A DNA stretch of 64,000 nucleotides from Pseudomonas fluorescens (lineage in GTDB: Bacteria; Pseudomonadota; Gammaproteobacteria; Pseudomonadales; Pseudomonadaceae). The position numbers were made by a program, and so were the translations under genes. Positions within the stretch are counted from its first letter, which is position 1; each line of letters begins with the position of its first letter. The notes below the pieces were generated by a model, which was not told where the DNA came from, ran no database searches, and saw only the letters and a program-made list of their open reading frames with translations. The DNA lies in assembly GCF_018614655.1 (NCBI RefSeq), contig NZ_JAGGOG010000005.1, positions 111,715-175,714 of the forward strand. Direction: 5' to 3'. This document shows, in pieces, positions 9,764-17,334 of the stretch.

Positions 9764-10648
9764 CTAACTCAACCATTCGCTCACGTGCGCCAACGCATCC
9801 TTGACAGACTCCGGCGTGGCTTCGTTCTTGATCATCGTTTCTGCATACCCCTTGACCATTGCCTTGACGTCACCACTGGCTGCGCCCGCCATGGCCTTGT
9901 CAAAACCGTCCGCGCGGGTCTTTTCAATCCCGGCCTCCACGCCCGATTTAACGCCTCCAAGAGTGCCCTCTGCGTTTCCAACACCTTGCAATATGTTGCT
10001 CAATCCGGGGACGAACCACAGCGACTGACCCGCCTGGCTGGCAAACCCCTGCAGGTTGCCCTTGTTGGTACCGTTGGGCCTTACATAAGGGTCCCCTGTA
10101 CCGTCCAGCCGGTGGTCGTCCCTCAAGGCGGTATAACCTTGCTCCGTGAAGTCTTTCCACATACCGGCAGGGGTGCCATGCCGGGCGTCGCCACTGCTGG
10201 TAATCCCTTCAAGATCCCCGTTGTTATGCGCCTTGCCACGGTGCTCACCTGAAGCCGATAACGAGGTATCAATGTAATTGAGCACCTTGGCAGCGTTGAA
10301 CGCAGCGTCAGCTCTGGCGTCCGGGTCTTTGTTTTCCGCGCTCCAGTCACCTAACCGGCTATACGCCTGCTCACGATTGATGTCTTTTTGATGCCCAAGA
10401 TTCTTGAGGATGGGATTGTCATTAATGATCTGCTCGGCACTGCGTTTGTCCCCAGGTGGACGCCCCGTAGCGAAGTCCGGCTTGAGCCTGACATCCTGCT
10501 CCGGCTTATCAATACCCTTCATCAATTGAAGGGCCCTCACGACTTGCTCTGATGGTACGGCAGGCCTCTCAATAACCCCGGACGGGCTTTGCGGCACTGA
10601 CCCTGTAGAAGAAACAGCAATAGATAACGCCATACACGACTTACTCAC
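9764..10648 (-). CDS. Putative type III secreted protein (possibly HrpK/NolX-like)
   Basis: A 294-residue soluble protein with no Sec signal or membrane span. The first 12 residues ([12 protein letters not shown]) contain no acidic residue, and the first 30 are rich in Ser and small residues, as in P. syringae type III substrates. The middle contains an EF-hand-like, polar repeat region ([15 protein letters not shown]...[17 protein letters not shown]) that I associate weakly with the HrpK/NolX/HrpF translocator group. The C-terminal part is Ala/Gly/Lys-rich amphipathic helix. A well-formed HrpL-type promoter box lies at 10718-10746 on the same strand, which is the strongest evidence. No secretion apparatus genes are in the window. 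The exact family should be confirmed by a profile search. Confidence 0.55.
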   Translation of the reverse strand: MSKSCMALSIAVSSTGSVPQSPSGVIERPAVPSEQVVRALQLMKGIDKPEQDVRLKPDFATGRPPGDKRSAEQIINDNPILKNLGHQKDINREQAYSRLGDWSAENKDPDARADAAFNAAKVLNYIDTSLSASGEHRGKAHNNGDLEGITSSGDARHGTPAGMWKDFTEQGYTALRDDHRLDGTGDPYVRPNGTNKGNLQGFASQAGQSLWFVPGLSNILQGVGNAEGTLGGVKSGVEAGIEKTRADGFDKAMAGAASGDVKAMVKGYAETMIKNEATPESVKDALAHVSEWLS

Positions 10649-10717
10649 TGACGTATTAATCGAGACGTCCTGTTGACCGTTGCGTCCTTGCGTATCAGCC
10701 CCACAAAGGCCTGGCCA

Positions 10718-10746
10718 TAAGTGGCATCGCTGAGCTGAACAGTTCC
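10718..10746 (-). promoter_or_regulatory. HrpL-type hrp box
   Basis: On the minus strand: GGAACT, then 16 bases, then CCACTTA. The known consensus is GGAACC-N15/16-CCACNNA, so only one position deviates and the spacing is exact. It lies about 70 bases upstream of the putative type III substrate and points at it. The 200 bp between this gene and the divergent flavoprotein gene contains nothing else I recognise. Confidence 0.65.
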
Positions 10747-10851
10747 TCGACCCGCTTCGGTGCGTCGCAGGGCGCTCAATCCTTGTCCGCTGTTTCAGTA
10801 CTGGCGCAGAATGCGTGACCGACCTGATGAGTCCGAACCCAAGGAAACCGT

Positions 10852-12471
10852 ATGAGCCTGTCCTTGCTAAGCCGTTACGCCTTCTTTGCCGTGTGCGTTA
10901 TTTTCACCCTTGCCAGCCTCCCCTTTGTTGAACATGAATGGCTGTGGCCCATCACGGTGGTCACGGGGATCCTCAGCCTGATCGGCATTTTCGACCTGAT
11001 GCAAAGCCCTCACGCGGTACGCCGCAACTATCCGATCCTGGGCAATATCCGTTACCTGGTGGAAGGCATCCGTCCGGAGATCCGCCAGTACTTGCTGGAA
11101 TCCGACAGCGACGCCCTGCCCTTCTCCCGGGCCCAGCGCTCGCTGGTCTACTCCCGGGCCAAGAATGAAAGCGCCGACAAACCGTTTGGCACCCTGATCG
11201 ACGTGTACCAATCCGGTTTCGAATTTATCGGCCACTCCATGCGCCCTGCGCCATTGAGCGACCCCAGCGCCTTTCGCGTGATGGTCGGCGGCCCGCAGTG
11301 CACACAACCGTATTCAGCCTCGGTGTTCAACATCTCGGCCATGAGTTTCGGCTCCTTGAGTGCCAACGCCATCCGCGCCCTGAACCAAGGCGCCAAGCTC
11401 GGCAACTTCGCCCATGACACCGGCGAAGGCAGTATCAGCCCCTATCACCGGGAAAACGGCGGCGACCTGACCTGGGAACTGGGCAGCGGCTACTTCGGCT
11501 GCCGCACCAGCGATGGCCGTTTCGACCCGGAACGCTTCGCCGTACAAGCGCAGAACCCGCAAGTGCGAATGATTGAAATCAAGATGAGCCAGGGCGCCAA
11601 GCCCGGCCACGGCGGGATCCTGCCCAAGCACAAGGTGACCAAGGAAATCGCCGAGACCCGAGGCATCATGATGGGCGAGGACTGTATCTCGCCATCGCGC
11701 CACAGCGCATTTTCCACGCCCATCGAACTGATGCAGTTCATCGCCCAGTTACGTGAACTGTCCGGCGGCAAACCCGTCGGCTTCAAGTTCTGCCTGGGTC
11801 ATCCATGGGAATTCATGGGCATCGCCAAGGCCATGCTGGAAACCGGAATCCTGCCGGATTTTATCGTGGTCGACGGCAAGGAAGGCGGCACCGGCGCCGC
11901 CCCCGTGGAGTTCACCGACCACATCGGCGTGCCCCTGCGTGAAGGCCTGCTGTTCGTCCACAACACCCTGGTGGGCCTGAACCTGCGGGACAAGATCAAG
12001 CTCGGCGCCAGCGGCAAGATCGTTAGCGCCTTTGACATCGCCAGCGTGCTGGCCATCGGCGCCGACTGGGCCAACGCGGCCCGGGGCTTCATGTTTGCCA
12101 TCGGCTGCATCCAGTCGCAAAGCTGCCACACCAACAAATGCCCGACCGGCGTCGCCACCCAGGACCCATTGCGTCAGCGCGCGCTGGTGGTACCGGACAA
12201 AGCCCAGCGGGTGTTCAACTTCCACCGCAACACGCTCAAGGCCCTGGCGGAAATGCTCGCGGCCGCAGGTCTTGATCATCCATCACAGTTGTCGGCCAAG
12301 CACTTGGTACGACGCATGTCCGCCACCGAGATCAAACTGTTCTCGCAGTTGCATGTGTTCCTCAAACCCGGTGAATTGCTCACCGGCGAAGTGAACGGCG
12401 AATTCTATTCGCGGATGTGGCAGATGGCACGGGCCGACAGTTTTGAGCCGCATGAAGAAGCAGCCGCTTAA
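10852..12471 (+). CDS. FMN-binding glutamate-synthase-family protein (GltB-like)
   Basis: A 539-residue protein matching the central FMN-binding (alpha/beta) domain of the glutamate synthase large subunit, without the glutaminase domain. It has two N-terminal hydrophobic segments (residues 1-22 and 25-45), suggesting membrane attachment. Visible core elements are GEGSISPYHRENGGDLTW, the FMN loop DGKEGGTGAAP, and a 3Fe-4S-type cysteine cluster CIQSQSCHTNKCPTG. Such stand-alone proteins are widespread in Pseudomonas and their reaction is not settled, so gltB should not be used as a name. Two small genes for an ABM-fold enzyme and a cupin follow on the same strand. Confidence 0.85.
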   Translation: MSLSLLSRYAFFAVCVIFTLASLPFVEHEWLWPITVVTGILSLIGIFDLMQSPHAVRRNYPILGNIRYLVEGIRPEIRQYLLESDSDALPFSRAQRSLVYSRAKNESADKPFGTLIDVYQSGFEFIGHSMRPAPLSDPSAFRVMVGGPQCTQPYSASVFNISAMSFGSLSANAIRALNQGAKLGNFAHDTGEGSISPYHRENGGDLTWELGSGYFGCRTSDGRFDPERFAVQAQNPQVRMIEIKMSQGAKPGHGGILPKHKVTKEIAETRGIMMGEDCISPSRHSAFSTPIELMQFIAQLRELSGGKPVGFKFCLGHPWEFMGIAKAMLETGILPDFIVVDGKEGGTGAAPVEFTDHIGVPLREGLLFVHNTLVGLNLRDKIKLGASGKIVSAFDIASVLAIGADWANAARGFMFAIGCIQSQSCHTNKCPTGVATQDPLRQRALVVPDKAQRVFNFHRNTLKALAEMLAAAGLDHPSQLSAKHLVRRMSATEIKLFSQLHVFLKPGELLTGEVNGEFYSRMWQMARADSFEPHEEAAA

Positions 12472-12517
12472 CCCCCATTGCGGCGCCGGGCACGGCGCCG
12501 CTCAAAGGATTGAACTC

Positions 12518-12802
12518 ATGTTGAAAGTGATCGCCGAAGACTTCATCAAACCCGAACACCTGGACACCGTGCGTCCGTGGTATGCCGAACTGGTGGAGAA
12601 AACCCGTCAGGAACCGCTGTGCATCGCCTACGATTTGTTCATCGACCAGAAAGACCCAGGGCACTTTATCTTCATCGAGCAATGGCCCGATCAGGCCGCG
12701 CTGGACACGCATTGCCAAACCGAGCACTTCACCCGGCTGGTTCCACAGATCAACGCGCATCAGGCCAAGCCGTGCCGGGTATTGCTGATGGATGCATTCT
12801 GA
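12518..12802 (+). CDS. Antibiotic biosynthesis monooxygenase (ABM) / YgiN-like enzyme
   Basis: A 94-residue ferredoxin-like ABM-domain protein. The ATG at 12518 (MLKVIAEDFIKPEHL) follows AAAGGA at a good distance; the longer upstream frame overlaps the preceding gene's end and is rejected. The typical sequence GHFIFIEQWPDQAALDTHCQTEHF sits mid-protein (quoted in part). Family members are small dimeric oxygenases or quinol monooxygenases such as YgiN. It begins 46 bp after the flavoprotein gene and is followed 58 bp later by a cupin, suggesting one transcript. Confidence 0.8.
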   Translation: MLKVIAEDFIKPEHLDTVRPWYAELVEKTRQEPLCIAYDLFIDQKDPGHFIFIEQWPDQAALDTHCQTEHFTRLVPQINAHQAKPCRVLLMDAF

Positions 12803-12860
12803 ACACCACTCTTTGCTGAATCGGACCACCGACGGCATTTTTGAACCAAGGAGATTCACC

Positions 12861-13157
12861 ATGCCGTTACACGACTTCACCTCGCTCGCCGAGCAACTGC
12901 CCGACAGCTGGAAATCAACACACGTCGGCCAGGTCGGTCCGGCGCGGATCAAGGTCCTGCGTATGAACGAACAGGCCTACGAAGAAGAAACCCACGACTA
13001 CAACGAAGGGCTACTGGTCATTAACGGCCACCTGCGTTTGTCCATTGGCGAAGAGGAAGTCAATGTGAGTGCCGGCCAGATGTATTTGGTAGACGCCGGT
13101 ATCGCCCACGGTGTCCTGGCCGGCAGCCACGGTACATTGGTGATCATCGATGTCTAG
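12861..13157 (+). CDS. Small cupin-domain protein
   Basis: A 98-residue single-domain cupin. The start at 12861 (MPLHDFTSLAEQL) follows CAAGGAGA. Cupin motif 1 appears as ETHDYNEGLLVINGHL and motif 2 as VDAGIAHGVLAG, with fewer metal-binding His than usual (one or two), so a metal-dependent dioxygenase role is uncertain. Position after the ABM enzyme suggests a shared transcript and perhaps a shared aromatic or reactive substrate, but this is inference. Confidence 0.75.
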   Translation: MPLHDFTSLAEQLPDSWKSTHVGQVGPARIKVLRMNEQAYEEETHDYNEGLLVINGHLRLSIGEEEVNVSAGQMYLVDAGIAHGVLAGSHGTLVIIDV

Positions 13158-13300
13158 CCAGGCAGGATGAGACATTCAGTAATACCCACGCTTTGCAATT
13201 GCTTACAAATACCGCCAACCTGCGCCCGCCCGACGTACGGCCCGACCAATGCCGACGTCCACTTGTCATTACTAAACCAACTGTTCAAGAGCCCGCAGCC

Positions 13301-14425
13301 ATGTTTAACGGACGCGACCCGCGCATCGATTTTTTTCGCGGTCTGGCGCTGATCTTCATCTTCTGGGATCACGTGCCCCACAACCCTCTGGGCCAAATCA
13401 CCCTGCGCAACATCGGTTTCAGCGATGCGGCAGAAGTCTTCGTGTTTCTCGCGGGCTTCGCGGCGGTGCTGGCCTACGGCAAGATCCTGCAGCGCGAAGG
13501 GTATTGGATTACCTGTGTGAAGATCCTGCGTCGCGCCTGGGTGCTGTACGTAGTGCATATCTTCCTGCTGGCGATGCTGATGGGCATTGTGTTCTTTGCC
13601 AACAGCCATGTGGAAACCCGCGACCTGGTCCAGGAAATGGGCCTGACGCACTTCATCAGCAACCCTCAGCAAGCGCTGACGGATGAGTTGCTGTTGCGCT
13701 TCAAACCGAACCTGATGGACCCGTTGCCGCTGTACATCGTGCTGCTGGCGGGCCTGCCGCTGGTGCTGCCGCTGCTGGTGCGCAAGACCTGGGCGGTCGT
13801 AGCCGTTTCACTGGCGGTGTACCTGCTGGCGCCGAAGCTGGGCTGGAACCTGTCGGCGATTGCCGACGGTGTGTGGTACTTCAATCCCGTCACCTGGCAG
13901 TTGCTGTTTGTACTGGGCGGCGCGGCGGCGCTGCACAGCCAGCAGCCCCGGCCCGCACAAAGCCGAGCGCTTTCGCGACAGCCACTGTTCATCGCAGCCG
14001 CCAGCTACGTGGTGGCTGCCGGTATCATCACTGTTTCCTGGCGCTGGCGCGAGATCCACGATGCAGTGATGCCCGCGCCCCTGAGCGACCTGTTGTACCC
14101 CATCAGCAAGACTGATCTGTCGCCGGTGCGCCTGCTGCACTTCCTGGCCTTGGCCTACGTCACTGCCAAGCTTTTGCCGGGCCGTGGCTGGACGCAAAAC
14201 TGGCTGGCACAACAAACCTGCCGCATGGGCCGGTATTCCCTTGAAGTGTTCTGCCTGGGGGTGTTGTTGGCACCGTTGGCAGACATGGTCAACGCCATGA
14301 CCAATGATGCCTTCGCCATGCAGATTTTCACCGCACTGGTGGGCGCCGGACTGATGGCCTTGCTCGGCGCGTGGCTGGACTTGAACAAGCGCCTGACCCA
14401 ACCGGCGCGGGTAGCCACGACCTGA
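13301..14425 (+). CDS. opgC: OpgC family membrane protein
   Basis: A 374-residue integral membrane protein with about ten hydrophobic segments. The start at 13301 gives MFNGRDPRIDFFRGLALIFI, the typical OpgC/acyltransferase-3 opening with the DFFRGLAL motif; upstream in-frame codons are rejected. OpgC succinylates osmoregulated periplasmic glucans in the inner membrane. opgG and opgH are not adjacent, so the symbol is by family only. The gene ends at a strong bidirectional terminator shared with the convergent permease. Confidence 0.8.
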   Translation: MFNGRDPRIDFFRGLALIFIFWDHVPHNPLGQITLRNIGFSDAAEVFVFLAGFAAVLAYGKILQREGYWITCVKILRRAWVLYVVHIFLLAMLMGIVFFANSHVETRDLVQEMGLTHFISNPQQALTDELLLRFKPNLMDPLPLYIVLLAGLPLVLPLLVRKTWAVVAVSLAVYLLAPKLGWNLSAIADGVWYFNPVTWQLLFVLGGAAALHSQQPRPAQSRALSRQPLFIAAASYVVAAGIITVSWRWREIHDAVMPAPLSDLLYPISKTDLSPVRLLHFLALAYVTAKLLPGRGWTQNWLAQQTCRMGRYSLEVFCLGVLLAPLADMVNAMTNDAFAMQIFTALVGAGLMALLGAWLDLNKRLTQPARVATT

Positions 14426-14443
14426 CCTTCGACATCGCAAAAA

Positions 14444-14480
14444 ACAAAAGCCCCGATCAATTGACCGGGGCTTTTTTGTT
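14444..14480. terminator. Bidirectional intrinsic terminator
   Basis: AAGCCCCGATCAATTGACCG-type stem (arms AGCCCCG/CGGGGCT) flanked by A-tract and T-tract, placed between the convergent OpgC and permease genes, so it serves both strands. Confidence 0.9.
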
Positions 14481-14493
14481 GACCGTGTACGTA

Positions 14494-15915
14494 TCAGGAC
14501 GTTGAACGTACCGCGCCTGGGGAAGCATTGGTCGGCTGCAACTTGAACACGTAGAACAGCACCGTCAGGAACAGCAGGAACACAGGCCCGACATACAACG
14601 CAACACGGGTATCCGGGAAGTACGCCATCAGGCCCACCACCAGCACCAGAAACGCCAGGGCCAGGTACGAGCTGACCGGGTACAGCCACATGCGGTATTT
14701 CAGGGCTTTCTGTTCGGCGGGGCTCAAGCTTTTACGGAACTTGAGCTGGGCCAGCAGGATCATGACCCAGGTCCAGATCGCGCCGAAGGTGGCGATGGAC
14801 GTCACCCAGACAAAGACCTTGTCCGGTACCAGATAGTTGAGCAACACCCCCAGCAGCAAGGCGAAGATCGACAGCAGCAACGCACGGCGTGGCACGCCAT
14901 TGCTGGAAGTGGTGGCAAAGGTCGCCGGGGCCTGGCCGTTCTGCGCCAGGCTGTAGAGCATGCGCCCGGTGCTGAATATCCCGCCATTGCAGGACGACAG
15001 CGCCGCCGTGATCACCACGAAGTTAATGATGCCGGCAGCGGTCTTGATGCCCAGACGCTCAAAGGTCATTACAAACGGGCTGCCCTGGGTGCCGATTTCA
15101 TTCCATGGGTAGATCGACAGGATCACGAACAACGCACCGACGTAGAACAGCAGAATCCGCCAGAACACCGAGCCGATGGCATTGGGAATGGTCTTCTGCG
15201 GGTTCTTCGCTTCACCGGCGGTCAGGCCGATCATCTCCACACCCAGGTAAGCGAACATCACCATTTGCAAGGACATCAGCACACCCTGCACACCGTTGGG
15301 CAGGAAGCCGCCATGGGCCCACAGGTTGGAAATCCCCAGCGCCACGCCGTCGTTGCCGAAACCAAACGCAATGATGCCGACGCCACCAATGACCATCGCA
15401 ATGATGGTGACGATCTTGATCAAGGCGAACCAGAACTCAAACTCACCGAAAGCTTTCACTGCGATCAGGTTGATGGTGCCCATGCTGATCAGAGCGGCCA
15501 GGGCCCAGATCCAGCGCGGCACATCGGGGAACCAGACGCCCATGTACACGGCGACGGCGGTGATTTCCGCAACGCAGGTTACCAGCCACAGGAACCAATA
15601 GTTCCAACCGGTGAGAAAGCCGGCCAATGGGCCGAGGTAGTCCTGAGCGTAACGGCTGAACGAGCCAGCGACTGGGTTATGCACCGCCATCTCGCCGAGG
15701 GCGCGCATGATCACCAGGATCGCCAGGCCGCCAATGATGTAGGACAGCATGATTGCCGGGCCGGCCATTTCGATGGCCTTGGCCGAACCCAGGAACAGGC
15801 CGACACCGATACAGGCGCCGAGCGCCATCAGGCGAATATGCCGTTCGCCAAGTTCGCGTTTAAGCGGACCGCCCGAAGGGGTCTCGCCGTGGGGCAGGTG
15901 GTTGCCAGCGGGCAT
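14494..15915 (-). CDS. Amino-acid permease, APC family (ProY/AnsP-like)
   Basis: A 473-residue permease with twelve predicted membrane segments. It has the APC amino-acid transporter signature: the N-terminal LKRELGERHIRLMALGACIG loop leading into TM1 with GVGLFLGSA, and the conserved GEAKNPQKTIPNAI loop after TM6. It resembles proline- or histidine-type permeases (ProY group) rather than GabP, but the substrate is not certain. It stands alone; the terminator at 14444 ends it. About 680 bp upstream carry no convincing gene. Confidence 0.88.
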   Translation of the reverse strand: MPAGNHLPHGETPSGGPLKRELGERHIRLMALGACIGVGLFLGSAKAIEMAGPAIMLSYIIGGLAILVIMRALGEMAVHNPVAGSFSRYAQDYLGPLAGFLTGWNYWFLWLVTCVAEITAVAVYMGVWFPDVPRWIWALAALISMGTINLIAVKAFGEFEFWFALIKIVTIIAMVIGGVGIIAFGFGNDGVALGISNLWAHGGFLPNGVQGVLMSLQMVMFAYLGVEMIGLTAGEAKNPQKTIPNAIGSVFWRILLFYVGALFVILSIYPWNEIGTQGSPFVMTFERLGIKTAAGIINFVVITAALSSCNGGIFSTGRMLYSLAQNGQAPATFATTSSNGVPRRALLLSIFALLLGVLLNYLVPDKVFVWVTSIATFGAIWTWVMILLAQLKFRKSLSPAEQKALKYRMWLYPVSSYLALAFLVLVVGLMAYFPDTRVALYVGPVFLLFLTVLFYVFKLQPTNASPGAVRSTS

Positions 15916-16290
15916 AGGGGTACAACCTCATTTTGTTATTGGATATGAACCACCGAGTGTTCGACGTCACAGCGGGTCGCCACGACGCCCTCCTGCCAGG
16001 CCTGCCTTTTGGGTAAACCTGCCTGACCGTACAAACCGGGCCAGCTCAGCGGGGGTGCAGTATAAAAAGCCATGAGCAGGGCTTTTCACTCTATAAACAG
16101 CAAGATTCAGCGAGAAGTCTCGGCAAAAGCGCCTTTTGCGGAGGAGCATCACCTGGGCAATGTAGGAATTGCCTTCAATAAACGGCGGCGAGTATTGCAC
16201 AAGGATGGTGCATCGTCATGCCCCTACCTTTGGTGGATTTACCTGGGGAAGAGGCTCTAGAACGCACCTATTGTGGCAAGTGGCTGGATA
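15916..16290. other. Intergenic region upstream of permease
   Basis: About 375 bases with no supported gene. Short open frames here have no family resemblance and atypical composition. It should contain the permease promoter on the minus strand. It joins the REP cluster that precedes the RAYT gene. Confidence 0.6.
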
Positions 16291-16494
16291 TTGGCGAGCG
16301 GGCTTGTTGTGGCGAGCGGGCTTGCTCGCGTTGGACTGCGCAGCAGTCCCAAACCTGGCGACCGTGGTTTGTCTGCTAGAACTCGGGGGTCCTACTGGGG
16401 CGGCTGCGCCACCCAACGCGGGCAAGCCCGCTCGCCACAACAAACCCTCTGGTCACAACAAGCCCTCTGGCCACAACAAACCCGCTCACCACAG
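16291..16494. repeat. REP cluster, class B, 5' of the RAYT gene
   Basis: A tandem pair of left arms (TTGGCGAGCGGGCTTG, then TTGTGGCGAGCGGGCTTGCT) is matched by a right arm GGGCAAGCCCGCTCGCCACA ending at 16440. It is followed by three decaying tail copies, each about 17 bases, of the type CACAACAAACCCTCTGG. This is the left flank of a RAYT-REP unit. Confidence 0.85.
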
Positions 16495-16597
16495 GGATCA
16501 GACGGTCGCAGAGACATCTGCACACTGATTTCAGGATCGCCTCCCAGCACTCAGTACTAGCGTCAATAAGTCACTACATCCATTAAGGAGCAAAGGA

Positions 16598-17056
16598 TTG
16601 CCTCGCCAACCCAACTCTCACCTATTACGCCGTGGCCGCTATTCGGAGTCGGGTCGCGCTTATTTGATTACTGCTGTGGTTCATGCCAGACGCCCCCTGT
16701 TTCGTGACGTTCATCTGGGACGATTATTGGTGGCCGAACTAAAGCGAGCCCACGACTTTGGCTTGGTCAACTCACTCGCCTGGGTCGTAATGCCAGATCA
16801 CTTTCATTGGCTATTTGAACTACGGGAAACGGAGCTGGCGCAAGTAATGGGGCGAACCAAGTCCCGGAGCACTCTGTCCATCAACCGTGCTTGCGGCACT
16901 TCAGGCGCGTTCTGGCAAAAGGGCTATCACGACCGGGCTGTTCGTACAGAGGAAGACCTGCGCAAGATTGCCCGCTACATCATTGCTAATCCACTTCGCG
17001 CCGGGCTGGTAAAAAGCATCGGCGACTATCCTCTCTGGGACGCCGCCTGGCTCTGA
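16598..17056 (+). CDS. REP-associated tyrosine transposase (RAYT)
   Basis: A 152-residue Y1 transposase of the IS200/IS605-related RAYT family. The metal-binding HUH motif is H68-F-H70 in MPDHFHWL, and the nucleophilic tyrosine is Y127 in RKIARYIIANPLRAGLV; both are intact. It starts with TTG at 16598 after AAGGAGCAAAGGA. RAYTs recognise and process REP hairpins, and class B REPs flank this gene on both sides (16291-16494, 17091-17223). It is most likely the source of the class B REPs seen at 27.3, 30.9 and 50.1 kb. Confidence 0.93.
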   Translation: MPRQPNSHLLRRGRYSESGRAYLITAVVHARRPLFRDVHLGRLLVAELKRAHDFGLVNSLAWVVMPDHFHWLFELRETELAQVMGRTKSRSTLSINRACGTSGAFWQKGYHDRAVRTEEDLRKIARYIIANPLRAGLVKSIGDYPLWDAAWL

Positions 17057-17090
17057 GCCAGACATCTACCCCTGTTGACCGGCGGGCTTA

Positions 17091-17223
17091 TTGTGGCGAG
17101 CGGGCTTGCCCGCGTTGGACTGCGCAGCAGTCCCAAACCTGACTACCGTGATTTGTCTGGTAGAACTCGGTGGTCCTACTGGGGCGGCTGCGCCACCCAA
17201 CGCGGGCAAGCCCGCTCGCCACA
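17091..17223. repeat. REP pair, class B, 3' of the RAYT gene
   Basis: Inverted arms TTGTGGCGAGCGGGCTTGCC and GGCAAGCCCGCTCGCCACA around a spacer nearly identical to that of the 5' cluster, including the inner hairpin with the GACTGCGCAGCAGTC core. Confidence 0.9.
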
Positions 17224-17334
17224 GAAGCCCGCTTGTCATAAAAGCTGTCCTGCTACACAAATTTCTCCTACACGCTCGCCACCGTCTAAGCTTCAGACAA
17301 GTCCGATCAATCTGCGTGAATGGATCAATCGACT

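Noticed and set aside
15967..16200. 77-codon minus-strand frame upstream of the permease
   Set aside because: No ribosome binding site, no homology pattern; most likely leader sequence.
16441..16494. Short CACAACAAACCCTCTGG-type repeats as a CRISPR array
   Set aside because: The units are contiguous, without unique spacers, and derive from REP tails.
16169..16560. Small frames inside the REP cluster before the RAYT gene
   Set aside because: They are translations of palindromic REP sequence with no family match.
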